In this document: piece by piece, positions 34,587-47,000 of the stretch
How positions within the stretch are numbered: position 1 is the stretch's first letter
How the letters are laid out: every line of letters starts with the position of its first letter
Source of the DNA: Varroa destructor
Lineage: Eukaryota; Arthropoda; Arachnida; Mesostigmata; Varroidae
Reading direction: 5' to 3'
Assembly: GCF_002443255.2 (NCBI RefSeq)
Contig: NW_019211456.1
Span: forward strand, 17,159,557 to 17,223,556
DNA: 64,000 bases
Translations under genes and position numbers: made by a program
The notes under the pieces: generated by a model
What the model was told of the DNA's origin: nothing
The model's database searches: none
The model's input: only the letters and a program-made list of their open reading frames with translations

Positions 34587-37426
34587 TTAAGAGAGAGAAG
34601 AGGGAAACAGCCCAATCAGCCTAAGGACCAAAATGGCTGGTACGAAGCATACGGACCATATTCACTAATTCTCTATATATCAGGCCTCTCACACATTGCT
34701 TTTTGTTTCTTAACTAGCCATCAATATATGAAAAGACACAGCCATTAAAGTTAGCTAGATATCTTGTCTTGGTGCATAACACTCTGGTTCGTATGAGGAG
34801 CGCATTCAGGAGGCAAGAGTGCTCAGCCGATAGGGGTGTTACCCATCAGAAAAATTCATCTACGCGTTAAGCGCTTTGAGTTTCATTAATCCAAAATATC
34901 TGTTGTGACATAGTGGCTGTTAATTATAAACATAGCTTTTAACATCATAGACGAAGCATAAAGTGGAATGACGTTTTTTTTTTTTATCACTAAGATAAGA
35001 TCTGTAAAAGTCTGTCTCGTTACCATTTATTATGTTCTACATATAAATTTAAACTATAGAGAACAACAGGGAGTCGTAAATGGGTAGTGTCGAGCATGCC
35101 TGCACATACCAGCCAAGAATGGATTCGAAACTCTGTCACAGGCATACCAAACTCAGTGGTATGAGATCACCTGTGAAGAATTTGTGTGCAGACTATTGCG
35201 CTGAACGTCTTTACGGCATACGGTGCATAAAGAACCGGTCTCAATAGGAAAACTACTGAGAGGTATCGAACAGCATAAAACATAGTAAAATGAACACAAT
35301 TAAGTCTAGATGAAAAAGAGAGCATGTCACTAACAGCGTTCCGTAAGGTCTTTATCGGGCTTTGTAAATATTCCATTATTTTCTACCCAGAAGAACAGAC
35401 TTACCGAAGAACACAATGGTTGGGAAACTGATTCATTAGATCTCGTGACAAAAAAGCAAGCTCTATATGAAACTTTACAACAGCACACCACCAATTACCC
35501 ATCAAATGCTAGCTTGCTATTGAGTAGATCTGGCCAACACTACGATCCGCACGGTTCCCCTGCTTCGAGCAACCACCGGTGATTTCAGACGGAGTTTTGG
35601 CAACGCCACATATGAGTTCCTGTATAGCTGGCACTGCAGTAATGTTGCGTTTTCCTAGAATCGACATGTCAACTATCTAGTACATTGTTCATTCTCTGCG
35701 GGAAACCTTTTAAGGATCATCGTCCAGCAGCTTCTTTGGATTTCGTGCGGAGTTTGGGGACTTTACTGGTTGATCACCTATGACCTGAAGTTGAAGGTGA
35801 TGGGGGTTGCATCTATAGTATGTTTCGTATGGGTGCGCAGAAGTGCATTAAGGTTTGTACAAGAGATAACGAGCTGACTAAACAGCGGTGGATTGAGGAC
35901 ACCGCTTAATATATGATTCACTATTCTTCATGACACGCCTGAGGCTTGAGGATTACATACATGCTCTGCAACAATGATAAACGGGCCTAGCTCATAACGT
36001 TCATCCACTCATTAGCAACAACAAAATGAGATAATTCGGAAACTGCTTTTGTGAAATGTTTGTATTTTCAATATCATCATTTAAGATTGTAGAAAAGATG
36101 TTTTCTTTGACACAACAAGATTTTTTTACTGTATGTACTGAAACAAGCCATAATGGCGGCGTGTCCCAATTGAAACAGGAGATGTTAAGGGGAATCCTTA
36201 AACATATCTCTTAATACCAATGAATCGGTAAAAGTTCACGGTACCGTCGTGTTAGTCGTGTTAGAAGGACCTACGTATGCATTGATCCGCCACAGGTCCT
36301 TAAAGTGGGACTCCGTATGACGAAGGTCTGGTACCGTAACAGTACATTTGAACACTTAGACCTGACTTTATCCATAAGAGAGCTTCTCTTCTATGGGGTG
36401 CTCACCACCGTAATCAAACAGTGTCACCTAAATGATCCGAAATGTATTCGAGATCGATGATTGAGAGTCATTGATCTCAACACTTTCTTACTACAACGCA
36501 AGTCGGATATTTGCGCTACAAACTTCGCCCAGTTTCTCTCCACCTTTGTGTAGCACCTGTGTCGGCCCCAAAGATCATATCTCTGAACACTCCATTCGAT
36601 TATAACAGGACACATAATCGTCTTACTGCTACCTTTTTCGTAATAGTCTTTGTATCATCTTGCCCATATTTGGCCTTACCATCACAGTAAAGCTGCTGGT
36701 TAATTTCTTATACTTTGCTAAACACGTTACTTTCACACCATTTCCGTCTAGGAAACTTTGCTTTGACGTATACGTCAAGTTGACAACAAGATTAAAAAAG
36801 AAAAATAATTCAAATAGAGTCTGGTATCGAGGATACGAAACTGACCACAGTGTCAACAACTTTAAATTGGAAGGGAACATAAAAGATAGAATATTAGTTG
36901 AAAAGAGGAGAGTATTGGCCATAATTATTACGATAGCCAAGAGTCCATATGATAAACTGGTTCTGTCTGATCTACTTTTTCTTTTAAGGCAGTCCATCAC
37001 TTGAATGCAGTAAAATATATTGTACTTACAAATTTACAACTCAATTGCACTGGGTTATTTGTGAGCTTCCCCAGTAGCACGATGTATGCCACATTTGACT
37101 TTCAACAATATACGGCACCAAGTTTTCGTTGATGAAAAGATTAGTTAGTCGTCTACACAGATCTTATCGTATTCTTTTCTCGGCCATTGTTGACACGTTC
37201 TGCCATGCTATTCCTGCTGGAAGACTTTATCATCATGAATAGGTGAATACATCTCCGATAGCGGTACATAGTGTTCAAGTGCACGCCTAGTCTTTTTAAC
37301 GCCGAAGCCTGGGATCATGTTGTTGGTTGTTATTGATAGCGAGCCTCAGTTGTTGACCGCGCATTTATTTACAGCTATAGATTTGTCAGCGTTGCTTCGA
37401 GCTGAATCCAGCTCCATAATAATGAC

Positions 37427-37444
37427 TTGTTGTTGTTGTTGTTG
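37427..37444. repeat. (TTG)6 trinucleotide repeat
   Basis: Six perfect TTG units, running straight into a degenerate CTG/CCG-rich tract (37445-37470). On the minus strand this reads CAA/CAG, a poly-Gln or poly-Asn type tract depending on frame. Confidence 0.95.
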
Positions 37445-37597
37445 CTGCCGCTGCAGCAGTAGCCGCTGTTAGTGCTACTGATGATGACCTGGGTCACATT
37501 CGCGTGTACAACCCTCATTGGACTTCGCGTCGTCTTGTGGTCATCGATGCAAAACTTCAACAGGTTCCTCGCATCATATCGCTAACGGCATGAGCGC

Positions 37598-38080
37598 TTA
37601 CTGATACCATTCTTCTGCTGTTATTGCTGTAGTAGTCGTTTGAAGCTGCGCTAACGGCCGAACCATGTCGGGAATAGGGCGGACTTTCTTTTGCCTGTTG
37701 ATCCGACATGTTATTCGACAATCCAATCTTCTTGCGGTCACCACTTGTACGACTGACATTATCGATAAGGTTAGAACAACTTGTAACGATAACGTTAAGG
37801 CGTCCATATCACGGTGAAGGATGGCACGCCCAAACGTCATCGACCAAGACATCGCTAAAATGCTAGCAACTCCGAAGCACAGGTTTTCTACTGCACATTC
37901 AGAACGAATCAATGTAAAAGGATGCACAATGACTGATGTGCATACTCTTACATTTGCTGCCGCTGCCGCTGTGCTGCTGCTACAATCGGTTCTGCGTAAA
38001 TTTCTATGGCCGAACGGGCTGAAAGCATCCCATTGAACGTGATCTGTCTTCGTCGTTCCTGTGACCATCGCCGCGATCAT
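37598..38080 (-). CDS. Hypothetical 160-residue frame, one hydrophobic segment
   Basis: ATG at 38080 opens 160 codons to TAA at 37598, the longest ATG-started minus-strand frame. About 101 of 160 codons start with a purine and most second positions are pyrimidines, the usual coding pattern. The product has a Ser/Ala-rich part near residues 34-45, a hydrophobic run (LSLQVVLTLSIMSVVQVVTA) near residues 102-121 that could span a membrane, then a basic patch (RINRQKKVRP). No family is recognised. The plus strand is also coding-like here. From ATG 37821 a frame of 71 codons (MARPNVIDQDIAKMLATPKH...) ends at TGA and, after a second TGA, resumes in the same frame to 38291. Only one strand is likely to be real. 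Confidence 0.25.
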   Translation of the reverse strand: MIAAMVTGTTKTDHVQWDAFSPFGHRNLRRTDCSSSTAAAAANVRVCTSVIVHPFTLIRSECAVENLCFGVASILAMSWSMTFGRAILHRDMDALTLSLQVVLTLSIMSVVQVVTARRLDCRITCRINRQKKVRPIPDMVRPLAQLQTTTTAITAEEWYQ

Positions 38081-38291
38081 TCTCAGTACCGTAGTGAGTT
38101 GCCACTACCTCTTTGTAAGCGCCACGTATTCGTCTATTCCCTGTTCCCTGCGTAACACGTCCAGAGGTCATGCTCGCTATGAAAAGGTCTTTTTCCTTGA
38201 CAAATTTGCGCTCAGCGTATCATCAGGCAACGCTGGCGGACTGGCCTTTTTTTGCAAGAGTCGATTTTCAGTAGTTGAAAACGGTAGCTAG
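37821..38291 (+). pseudogene. Plus-strand alternative reading, interrupted by two TGA stops
   Basis: ATG at 37821 begins 71 codons that look like an ordinary soluble N-terminus, followed by an Ala/Leu stretch and a TGA at 38034-38036. The same frame, past another TGA two codons on, stays open for about 80 codons to TAG at 38289-38291, beginning with a membrane-like stretch (VFVVPVTIAAIILSTVVS). No intron joining the halves was found. If this strand is the real one, it is a broken gene or contains an unrecognised splice. It directly competes with the minus-strand call over the same bases. Confidence 0.15.
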
Positions 38292-40692
38292 TGGCACACC
38301 ACAAACCGGCAATGAAACGTAAGTGCGAACAATTGAGGGAGCAAACTACATAGATAAATAGATTATGGTGAATTCCTAGTACCATCAATCTCTGTATTTT
38401 GCATTTTAATCTCCTGCATTATATTCTCCATTAGCATCGCCAACATCACCAGCAAAGCAGATCGGGAGCCGAGCACAGCTACTGAGGCGTTTTTGTTAAC
38501 TTTAACTTGATCTTAGCCGGTGGACACGTTAATTTTGTGTAGGTGGTGGCACGTTGTGATGGCCATGTCAACAGAGTTATCTCACTTTAGCAGCAACAAT
38601 TTTTGTCTACCTCTAATAATGTATCTATTTAATGGAGACCATTCGACGGTTGCTCACTGCGGTCTGAGTCTAAGGATTTTCCTCCAGCAAGCATCTGTAG
38701 GCCACTTCGACGTGTTGCTTGCTTGTATGTATGAAATTATACATTACTATAGGAACTAAGCGAAACGGCCGCTGACTTACTTGCTAAACATTAAAAAATA
38801 CAGGGCGAAGAGTGCTAGATTCTATAGATAAGCACATTGAGCCTCAGACACCCTGTCTAAACTAGCGACACCCTGCAAAGAACGTCATTTCATTGAAAAA
38901 GCTTCATTATTCTGTATAATGTAGAATTTTGTGAAGAAATCATCACGCACTTTCACCTACAACGCTAAACCTACTGTTTTTTGCCAGGCCTATAACTTCT
39001 AGACACAGATACCTCTAGTAGCTTCGTCACAAATGAATTAGTTGGCTTAAGGGTAGGATATATTTCGACATCTCTGAAACTGCGATCAAAAACATCTTTT
39101 TTTTTATAGGAAAAAGAACGAATGACCAAATTTGTCGAGCATCACTTGATATCTAAACTCGTGATCTTATACAAGTTAGCTTAAGTAGTGATAAATTAAC
39201 AGTGCATATTATGAAAGTAATGCGTAAGTATCTTCCGCTTAGGTTTTCAAGCGTTCAATAGAGAAGCTGAAGTTATAGCTAACCCGAATAGATATATCAT
39301 GCAACACTATTTGCCCATTAATTTATTTACGGGCCCATATACCTGTCCGCACTGTTTCATGTCAAAACACCGTAGGTCCCAGCCGCCTTAGTGTTAACAT
39401 TTTCCTAGATTATCCTGTGTTAATTTAGCTACTTTTCGTATCGTATATTCTGGTTTGTCACGTTGGAACAGTTATGGTTTCCAGATGTTTCTTGCTTTAG
39501 CGACTTTTGGCGAGAACGGCGCATACGATACAGCAAGTAGCAAACGGACGAGCGCCAGGCAACCAACAACGGAGTAACTCCCAATCTCGTAGAGAGACAG
39601 AAGCCGTTGGGCAGGAGAATGAATCTTGAGTATCATGGACTCAGTTCTGCTTAGGTACCTTAATCCTTCGACGTTGCCTGTTCCACAGTTCAGCACACCG
39701 ACACACAGGTACTTGTCAAAAACGCATTAAGCGAATCGGTAGAGATGAAAAGCTCCCTGCGTTTTCAGACTTTCGAGCGCAAGTTTCAAGTTTTCGTGTC
39801 GAATTTCCGTGCAAACATGCTTGTATAACAGAGGTCTGCTAATGGGTGGAACTACCTGTTTCCTAAGACGCATATGCTGAGCTTGGCCCCCGTGTAACAT
39901 TGCCACACATCGCTAATAGCTAATGATCTACGCCTCTAACTCTTCGGCTGACCAAGTCTTCCGAGACGCTTTCCCAGAACATTTGGAGTGCATTAGGCAG
40001 CAATAGAAGAAAGAGCAGAAGGCTACCGCGAATTGATCTGTTGATTCATAGGCAGCGTGAGCTTATGTGAACGCGGACTGCGACTGCCGTGGAGTACCAC
40101 ATAGATCGCAGCGCCTGCGACCAAACGCTCGTATCAGAAGGACAAAGCAGGATACATGGGTAAATGGAGTGAATTAGTTGAACTAGGTACTATTCAAGAG
40201 GCTAACTTAAAGTTTAAGCTCTTTGTTAAAATAATCTAAATGAGTTCAATTGATACACTATCAAAAGAGTAAGAAATTTCACACATGACCCAAGTGCTTG
40301 ATCACAGAGAAAACGATTTGTGCTCTTCAGACAGGAATTTAATGTACACAGCCTACAATACGATAAGCTAATAGACACTGTTAATTCTTATTTAGTTATT
40401 ATTTTACATTTTTTTGGATAATATTGATAGTACTATTATATCATTAATCAATTATGTCGGTAACCTTTGGAGGCCTCAAATGCTTGGCACTAATGAGACG
40501 CAGCGTTATCTATCAATGAATGGCATTCTACTGCTGGCTCGCAATGCGATGAATCAATATAATTTAGCTAGAAAATATCTTAAAATATCTGGTCTACTGG
40601 TTTGTACGTCCGTGTGGAGAGAGTATCAAAATTCCCGCCCTATTGACTTCTGCTGTCGTCATCATGAACCCACCTGTATACGAGGAGCAGTA
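38292..40692. other. No supported gene; AT-rich
   Basis: Short frames at 38520-38759 and 39472-39696, and a 100-codon plus frame at 40414-40716 that begins at TTG and lacks any motif. No repeats of note; T9 near 39096. Confidence 0.5.
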
Positions 40693-41064
40693 TTATTGAT
40701 AAATATCAATGATTAGCAGAAGAAGGTTATAACTAGCTCGGCGGTTAGATACTTTTAGGAGAAGGTGATCCGTAATTTTTATCACTATTTCGAACTGCAG
40801 CCCGCGGCAGGTCGTGTCCGTTCCGCCGTTCCTTTCATCGTATGATATAGAGCATTCATCCGGCTCGGTTGACGTTTTCGCATGCCTCATTTCTACCATA
40901 TTCTGTCGATTTTTAAAGGCAGAAAGCCCGCGAAAAGTCATACCGATTTTGCGATACTTCGGGTTTCTATGACCGCGTGTGACAGCCAGGGCCTTTGTCT
41001 GTATCACGATTGTTGCCGATGATCTCACAAAGATTTCTTTTTTGCTTCGTATTCCATAGATTCG
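40693..41064 (-). CDS. Possible internal exon or coding remnant, unknown protein
   Basis: A minus-strand frame is open for 123 codons (41064 to TAA at 40693). In the first 87 codons of the part from 41028 about two thirds begin with a purine, against roughly 56% purine in the strand. The product is hydrophilic and mixed, for example GHRNPKYRKIGMTFRGLSAF and ECSISYDERNGGTDTTCRGL. There is no ATG before about codon 42 of the open frame (40941), so it would have to be an internal exon or a broken copy. The upstream edge lacks a polypyrimidine acceptor. No domain is recognised. Confidence 0.22.
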   Translation of the reverse strand, partial: RIYGIRSKKEIFVRSSATIVIQTKALAVTRGHRNPKYRKIGMTFRGLSAFKNRQNMVEMRHAKTSTEPDECSISYDERNGGTDTTCRGLQFEIVIKITDHLLLKVSNRRASYNLLLLIIDIYQ

Positions 41065-44000
41065 TTAAATTCGTCAAACAAGCAAACGATTCATTTTTTT
41101 CACGTACACTTATAATCGCTATTATTGTTATCTGATTTTGACGATGACCTCGAACGATCCGCGTGACTGACTAAAACCGGTCGCTGATCTCTGTAAACTA
41201 CTTATGTACAGGTTGACGTAAGTATCGGTCGGGCATTTGGCTAGAACTGTCGGCTACCAGATCGACAAACGATGAGAGGGGAATATCTTCGAAAGTCCCA
41301 AAAAGGACGAAAAAAAAAATGTACCGAAATCAATAATGAAGGCACAGATGAGTTGAACAGCTAACTAAGTCGCTTAAATGGCATCGTACGTGGCATATAT
41401 GTACACCGATAATCATTAGTTATATTTAGAAATAACTAAGCAGTTACCGCGGTGCACGATTATATGTGCCGAAGTTACGTACAAAAAGTAAGAATATACG
41501 AATTTAAGCTGAACGCTGACAACTGAAAAAAACACTATACTTCGTTATTCGCATATTCAGTAACTACTATTTGTTGTTACTTATAACTTACATGTTAAGT
41601 ACGGACGAGTCTCACGTCAACGGTGACTTCTAGCTTTGTTCAACATAAAGCTTAGCCAGACAGGCATAGTTGACCGAGTACGTTAAACAGGATTCCAACC
41701 GTTCAATACTGAAAGTCGCTTAAGTCGTGCGAAACAAGAAAGAACGTTAAACAGTTTGCACGATAGAATTTGAATTTCTATAGGATATCGTATCCGAGGG
41801 CGCACATGTTTCCCCGACGTGCAAAGTTCCGTCGGAACAGGGTGACGAAAGCATTCCTTCAGCTAGCATCAAAGAGCGACATCGCCAATTTCTAAAATAT
41901 CAATTGCGAGCTAGCGTCATTTTTCTCATGTAATGGATCTGTATGAGGTCGTCAACGAAACTTGTAAAATTCGTAAATGAGTCAGTCGATGTCGCAACGA
42001 CGTGCTCGTTACATTTTCATTGAAATAGCTCATATATTCGTAGGTAGTACGCTACTGTACAGAAAGAAGCCTTTTTTAAGCGGCACTGCTAATTCCTCTC
42101 GTAGAAATTCATAGAACACAAATGTTCAGATTCAACTTGGGCAACTTTAGCTAAAAACTATTAACTATTATATTTATTCGATGAGACCATGTCGATTGAC
42201 GAAAAAAAAACTTCAAAAACTAAAAAAAGGCAGGGGTGGCCGCTCGAGACCAACGGTTTCAAATGAATTAAATAAACTACCTTCATCCTATTCACACTTC
42301 TTATTGATATAAAATCCGGCCAGGTAAATTTTAGAAATCAACTTAGCGAGAACTTTAGAGGATTTATGAAATTCTAAATTTCACTGATTTCTATAAGAAG
42401 TAAAATATCAATACCTTTTCGCTTGCGCTAACTCAGCCCATAGCCGTTGATAATAAATGTTCGATGTCGGACACATTCTCTCTCTCTAGCTACACAAGAA
42501 TACGTCATTCATAGTTTGAAACTCTTCACTATCACCCCCGACATTCCCATCTATGAAGGTGATGTTGGAATAGAGACAATGACGCGAGCTATAGAATAAA
42601 GGTCGGTAGCTTCGCGTAGGTTAGGTCGATCTGATTCGTCTGATCGAAGTAGGTGGTCCTCAGATTAATCCAAACGGCAACAAGCTGATTTACACGTAGA
42701 GCCTTCCCTTACTAGCTATCGCAGTTGTAGCGCTCGCACATCTGAGGTGTGTGCGAATATTGTCCTTTAGAACACCTAGCCTCTCAAGTAACTGCGACTC
42801 CAAAGTCAAACTTACCATAGCATCTATGCTTTGTCCTTAACTCGAGGTAAATTCCTATAGAAAATTTTACGAAAAGGCTTATGACCTTCAATCTGCAGTA
42901 TGGTATGTTAGAGAGGCTTCGAAAAGTAGCGGAATAGACTGTTCACCGAATTTCTGGGTGTCAGGAAATGTGGCTTCTTGTGAAACAACCTTTCTGGTTT
43001 GCGGAGGCTTCCTAGTCTATCAGGCGAACTCGATGCCGTTTGTGGCAGTCGGATGAAAAATCTGCAGGCTTTAATAGCAAAATTAGAGAGCGCGTTCACT
43101 TAACAGTATCATCGTTTGCCCGTACTGGCTATTCATTGGTCGGTGTTATAAGCAAAAGCCATTATAGCATACTACAGAGTCACACCAGATGAGCGACAGA
43201 AGTTCAATATGATTATTCTGACCTGACTATCCCTAATTAAATATTATATGGCCCTGTTCCATTTAGCGAAGCACGAACCTTAGATGTTTTTCAAGTGTTT
43301 TTCTAATAGGACATGAACGCTTCACTTTTAAATGTTATATTCCCCTTCGTCAACTTACTAAGTTGAAATTGCCCCACTTAGAAAATATGTGACCGCGTTA
43401 TCATCCTGTCATCTCTTCAAGAACTTAGAAGAAGAGTAAAACTAATGTACTTGAGAGCGTGCGTCAACAACGAATTTTATTTTTATAACTCTAACGCCAG
43501 GTCGTTAATGCACATTCGACTCGCAATAAAACAGTTCCCACATATTACTATAGCTGTACGCGGTGGTATTAAAACAACATGGCCAGTCATTAGTACATCA
43601 AAATAAAATACTTACAAATACAAAAAAAATCTATTAGCTTGTACAGTAAGTTAATTTTACTTGTCAGGATATCTCCACGTACAGGTCTTTTACCTGTATA
43701 GGTATATATGTTGTGAAAATATTTTGCATTCCTACAAGTAGCTAAGATACATTGAAGCCAGTTGCTTATCGCTCATTTCAGTATCTAGTACGGCAGCCTG
43801 TGGAGCAATCGTTCGTTAGGCATGAAAACGTAACATATTTAAAAAATAATCTCGGTATCCAGTCATTGTATATTGTGCATTCCTAATTCGATGCGAACAC
43901 ACTGCCCATCGCCAGCTTACTAGTTAGCCATCCATTGTCCGGACCACAAATGGTCAAAATATACGCTAGAGTTGTTATGTATCGCAGAGGCGATGAGCAA

Positions 44001-47000
44001 TCGGTAGCGCTTGCGACTTGAAGCCAGACTCTTCCTACGGATAATGCCGTTTCTTCGTTTCGTCGCCCAGGACGATAGCTTTCGTTAAATGATACCCGTA
44101 CGGCTGTTATATAGGAAAAAGAAGTTGGGGGAGAACTCGTAAGAAAAATCACTCAGTCCATCGATCGTGTGTTTCTGTCTTTTCGCATCCGTTCAACAGA
44201 TACCGAGTATAGCCTGATAGGTTTCGATGACGCTGCTACCCGCGACGCAGCCCATGACTACCCCACAGCCGACGGCTGTTAGTCCTGGCTGCCGCCACCA
44301 AAAGCACTGCCGCGTCGAACCGTTCATCCGTCCGAAAAAAAGCCGAGCGCATCTAATCGCGTTACAGTAGAGCCTAGCTTGAGGTGTTGGACCTTCAGAG
44401 GTGGTCCAGCATCTCGTCAACTCCCGTAGGAGAGGGTACACCGAACAGTCGCTTAGAGTACAACTAGACGGACACACGCGAAGCAGCCTTTAGGAAAACG
44501 CTTCAACTGGGACAAAGTCGAAGGCGATTTGGCCTGAAAGATGAACGCGACTGGAGACAACTGAGAGAGAATGGTAACCCGACTGGCGGCGGTACCATTC
44601 CTTCGTCTCATTCGAGCATTTTTCGCTGGGTATTCTGAGACATGATTGCAGAGAAAGGACAAGGCCTCAACTTTGATAGCAATGACGACGGCAGCGGTGA
44701 TTGTAGTTTTGCACAAATTAGTTACGGAAACGGTACCCCTCTACTCCTTCGTTTAGTTGAGCCAAAAAGGCTCAAAGAAAGTGGCGACGCTGTTGGCCCA
44801 AAGGGCATCTGGGATGAAGATTCATTCAAATATCACATGCGTAACTGTCAATAGATGTTTCTGGACGGTCCGGGTATTATTGAAATTTTTTGATAGAATT
44901 TTGTCAGATATAAATACGAACAGAAAAAATGCTGTGGAAGGAAATTGCCTAAATCTACCGGAAAATGACAACAAAAGGAAATCGCCATGTTGAGTTGACA
45001 ACTACCGACTTGTGCAGTGTGGAATTTGCGTAAAGTTTATGTTAAACTTTTTCTGTAATGAAGTTTTTGAGGATCGAATACGTCAAAAGGGAGTGAGTCT
45101 CCAACTAATTCTACTCGACAGCCTCACTTCATAAAAATCTTTATTTTAGTAATGAATAGGATTTCCAGAATAGACAAGCTAACCTTTAAAACAGTATCAA
45201 ATCGACACATACTATGCGTAATGCACTGGGTATCTTCAATTTTTCTCAAATCTTCCTGGTTTAATTTTAAAGCTTCAGTAACAAAGAAAGGCCGTCGATA
45301 AGTTGAGGCGCACCTTTTAAAGCGGTAACCCCCAATGTATTTGAGACCAAACTCATTATGAGCTCGATTAGATTTGTTGATTTAACTTTTCTATAACCCT
45401 CCTACGCCTTGGCGAACAACTGTAACTCTTAGCTAAATACCCAAATATCGTTGTAACAGATACGTGGTTACTCATTATAGCTAGGTTTATATCAGATTTC
45501 GACTGGAAAACGGCGGGTTTAGGAGAGGGACCAGACGCCCACTCAAAGGGTAGATGGTGTGAAAGGATGGCTGAATGGAGCAGCGGGTAGATGCTTAATG
45601 CACTCTATGGCGTCTATAAGTACGTATGTCTTTGACGGCGGCGACGAGGTACTCGCATGGCGGTGAAATGAGCGTAAAGGAATTCGACTAGTGATGATCA
45701 CTCGAAAAGCCTCGGAGGGGAAACTGTGGACTGTGACTCACCGCGTCTGTCTCACTGGTAACCAGAAGGAGCGCCCATTGCCAAGCCAATATGCTCAGCC
45801 TTCAGGCAGATATCAAAAAGGCTCATACCGTTGAACGTTTCTAATGAACATTTTGGCCTCGTGCAACTCATTCACTACGAACTTCAGAGTGAGTGCATTA
45901 TTCATGGAATTAGAATTTTTTTTCGCATTATTATTTATAGTTCATTGTTTAATGATGTTGCTATGGCGAATTTATCTAGCATAGGAACCTTAGCACACAC
46001 TGACCACAAGTCGCAGCTCAACATCGATAAATCTACTAAGTTAATGCCATTATCAGTGTAGATGTGAAACGGCGCAAAGGTTCTTCACGCGATTTTGCCA
46101 CTTCGACTGGTAACCTCGAAGCGGTACGTTATTTATAAGAGCCTGTGGGCGATGAGCTCATGGCGGTGCCGAGGTGGGTGTTCACTCACCGTAAACTCGA
46201 AAAGCAAAAGAGTTAGCCTGGGTTTGTGAACATTTTCGCATACTGGCTGATACACAAAACAGCGCTTCCACTCCGTGATTGAATACAATCGCAAGGAAGT
46301 CCTGGTTTCGAACTGGGGCTTCTCGTTTCTTATTCTAAACCTCAGTGAGTAACGACACTCCCCGATGAGTCCGAAAGAGAATGGGAAAGATCGGATTAAT
46401 TAATTGCACTCCAGACATGTCATGCTTTTCGTATAGATGTAATCGTCATTGTAATAAACGTTCAGATAGACATTTTCCACAAGGTACTTTGAGTATCGGC
46501 ACACGCGCGAATCTAAACCTCTGCTGAAACCTGCTAAGCTCTCGCTTGTTGCCTATTATTAGACAGTATTGAGACTTATTTTGAGCTCTAGTAAATTAAC
46601 TCGCGAACTCAATTTACGTATCACCAACCGACATCGAGATACGCTGCGCACCATTATGTAGTCACCGTTATAACGATTGTTTGCGTCTACCTGTGAGCTG
46701 CACGTTTTCAAACTCACGGCTATCATTGAACGCTACTTCCGTGAACAGCAGAGGAGCTCATGAGTGCATCTTAGAAAAGTATCCAAGCGAAATATCCAGC
46801 GTGCGATATCCGCTACCTTAACGTTTGTCGCCTGCATCGTCGCTATTATTGCTATGTTCGCTGGCCAATTTGCCGGCCACGCTCGTGTTTCTCTCGCATG
46901 AGCCTTTCATACAATAGCGGTAACCGTGTCTCCTTTCTGATACGGCTACGCAAGCGGATAACACTCTGGTTCTGACCGCCACTCAGTGCGCCACCAGACA

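Larger units (their letters stand above)
30080..37597. other. 7.5-kb stretch without a supported gene
   Basis: GC-richer up to about 30.4 kb, then AT-rich. Holds the (AT)21 microsatellite (30562-30603), T11-T12 runs at 31311-31321, 32297-32308 and 34974-34985, a 10-bp purine/pyrimidine hairpin (34561-34586) and a 9-bp tandem GTCGTGTTA x2 (36246-36263). The antisense pair of about 120 codons at 36629-37004 (one frame on each strand) is AT-rich with no motif. Poly-pyrimidine plus AG sites are frequent but lead into stops. Confidence 0.5.

Noticed and set aside
44193..44716. Two minus-strand frames with a Gly/Val/Cys hydrophobic run
   Set aside because: Different frames, non-ATG starts, no motif and no splice sites linking them.
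6421..45650. Words GTCTTTGACGGC(A/G)GCGACG and GCGGGTAGATGC occur near both 6.42-6.45 kb and 45.58-45.65 kb
   Set aside because: The order is reversed and the matches are 12-19 bases, within what chance gives over 64 kb. The flanks do not align.
46361..46380. CGATGAGTCCGAAA, also hammerhead-like
   Set aside because: The core begins CGATGA rather than CTGATGA, and no stem II can form between GAGTCC and GAAA.
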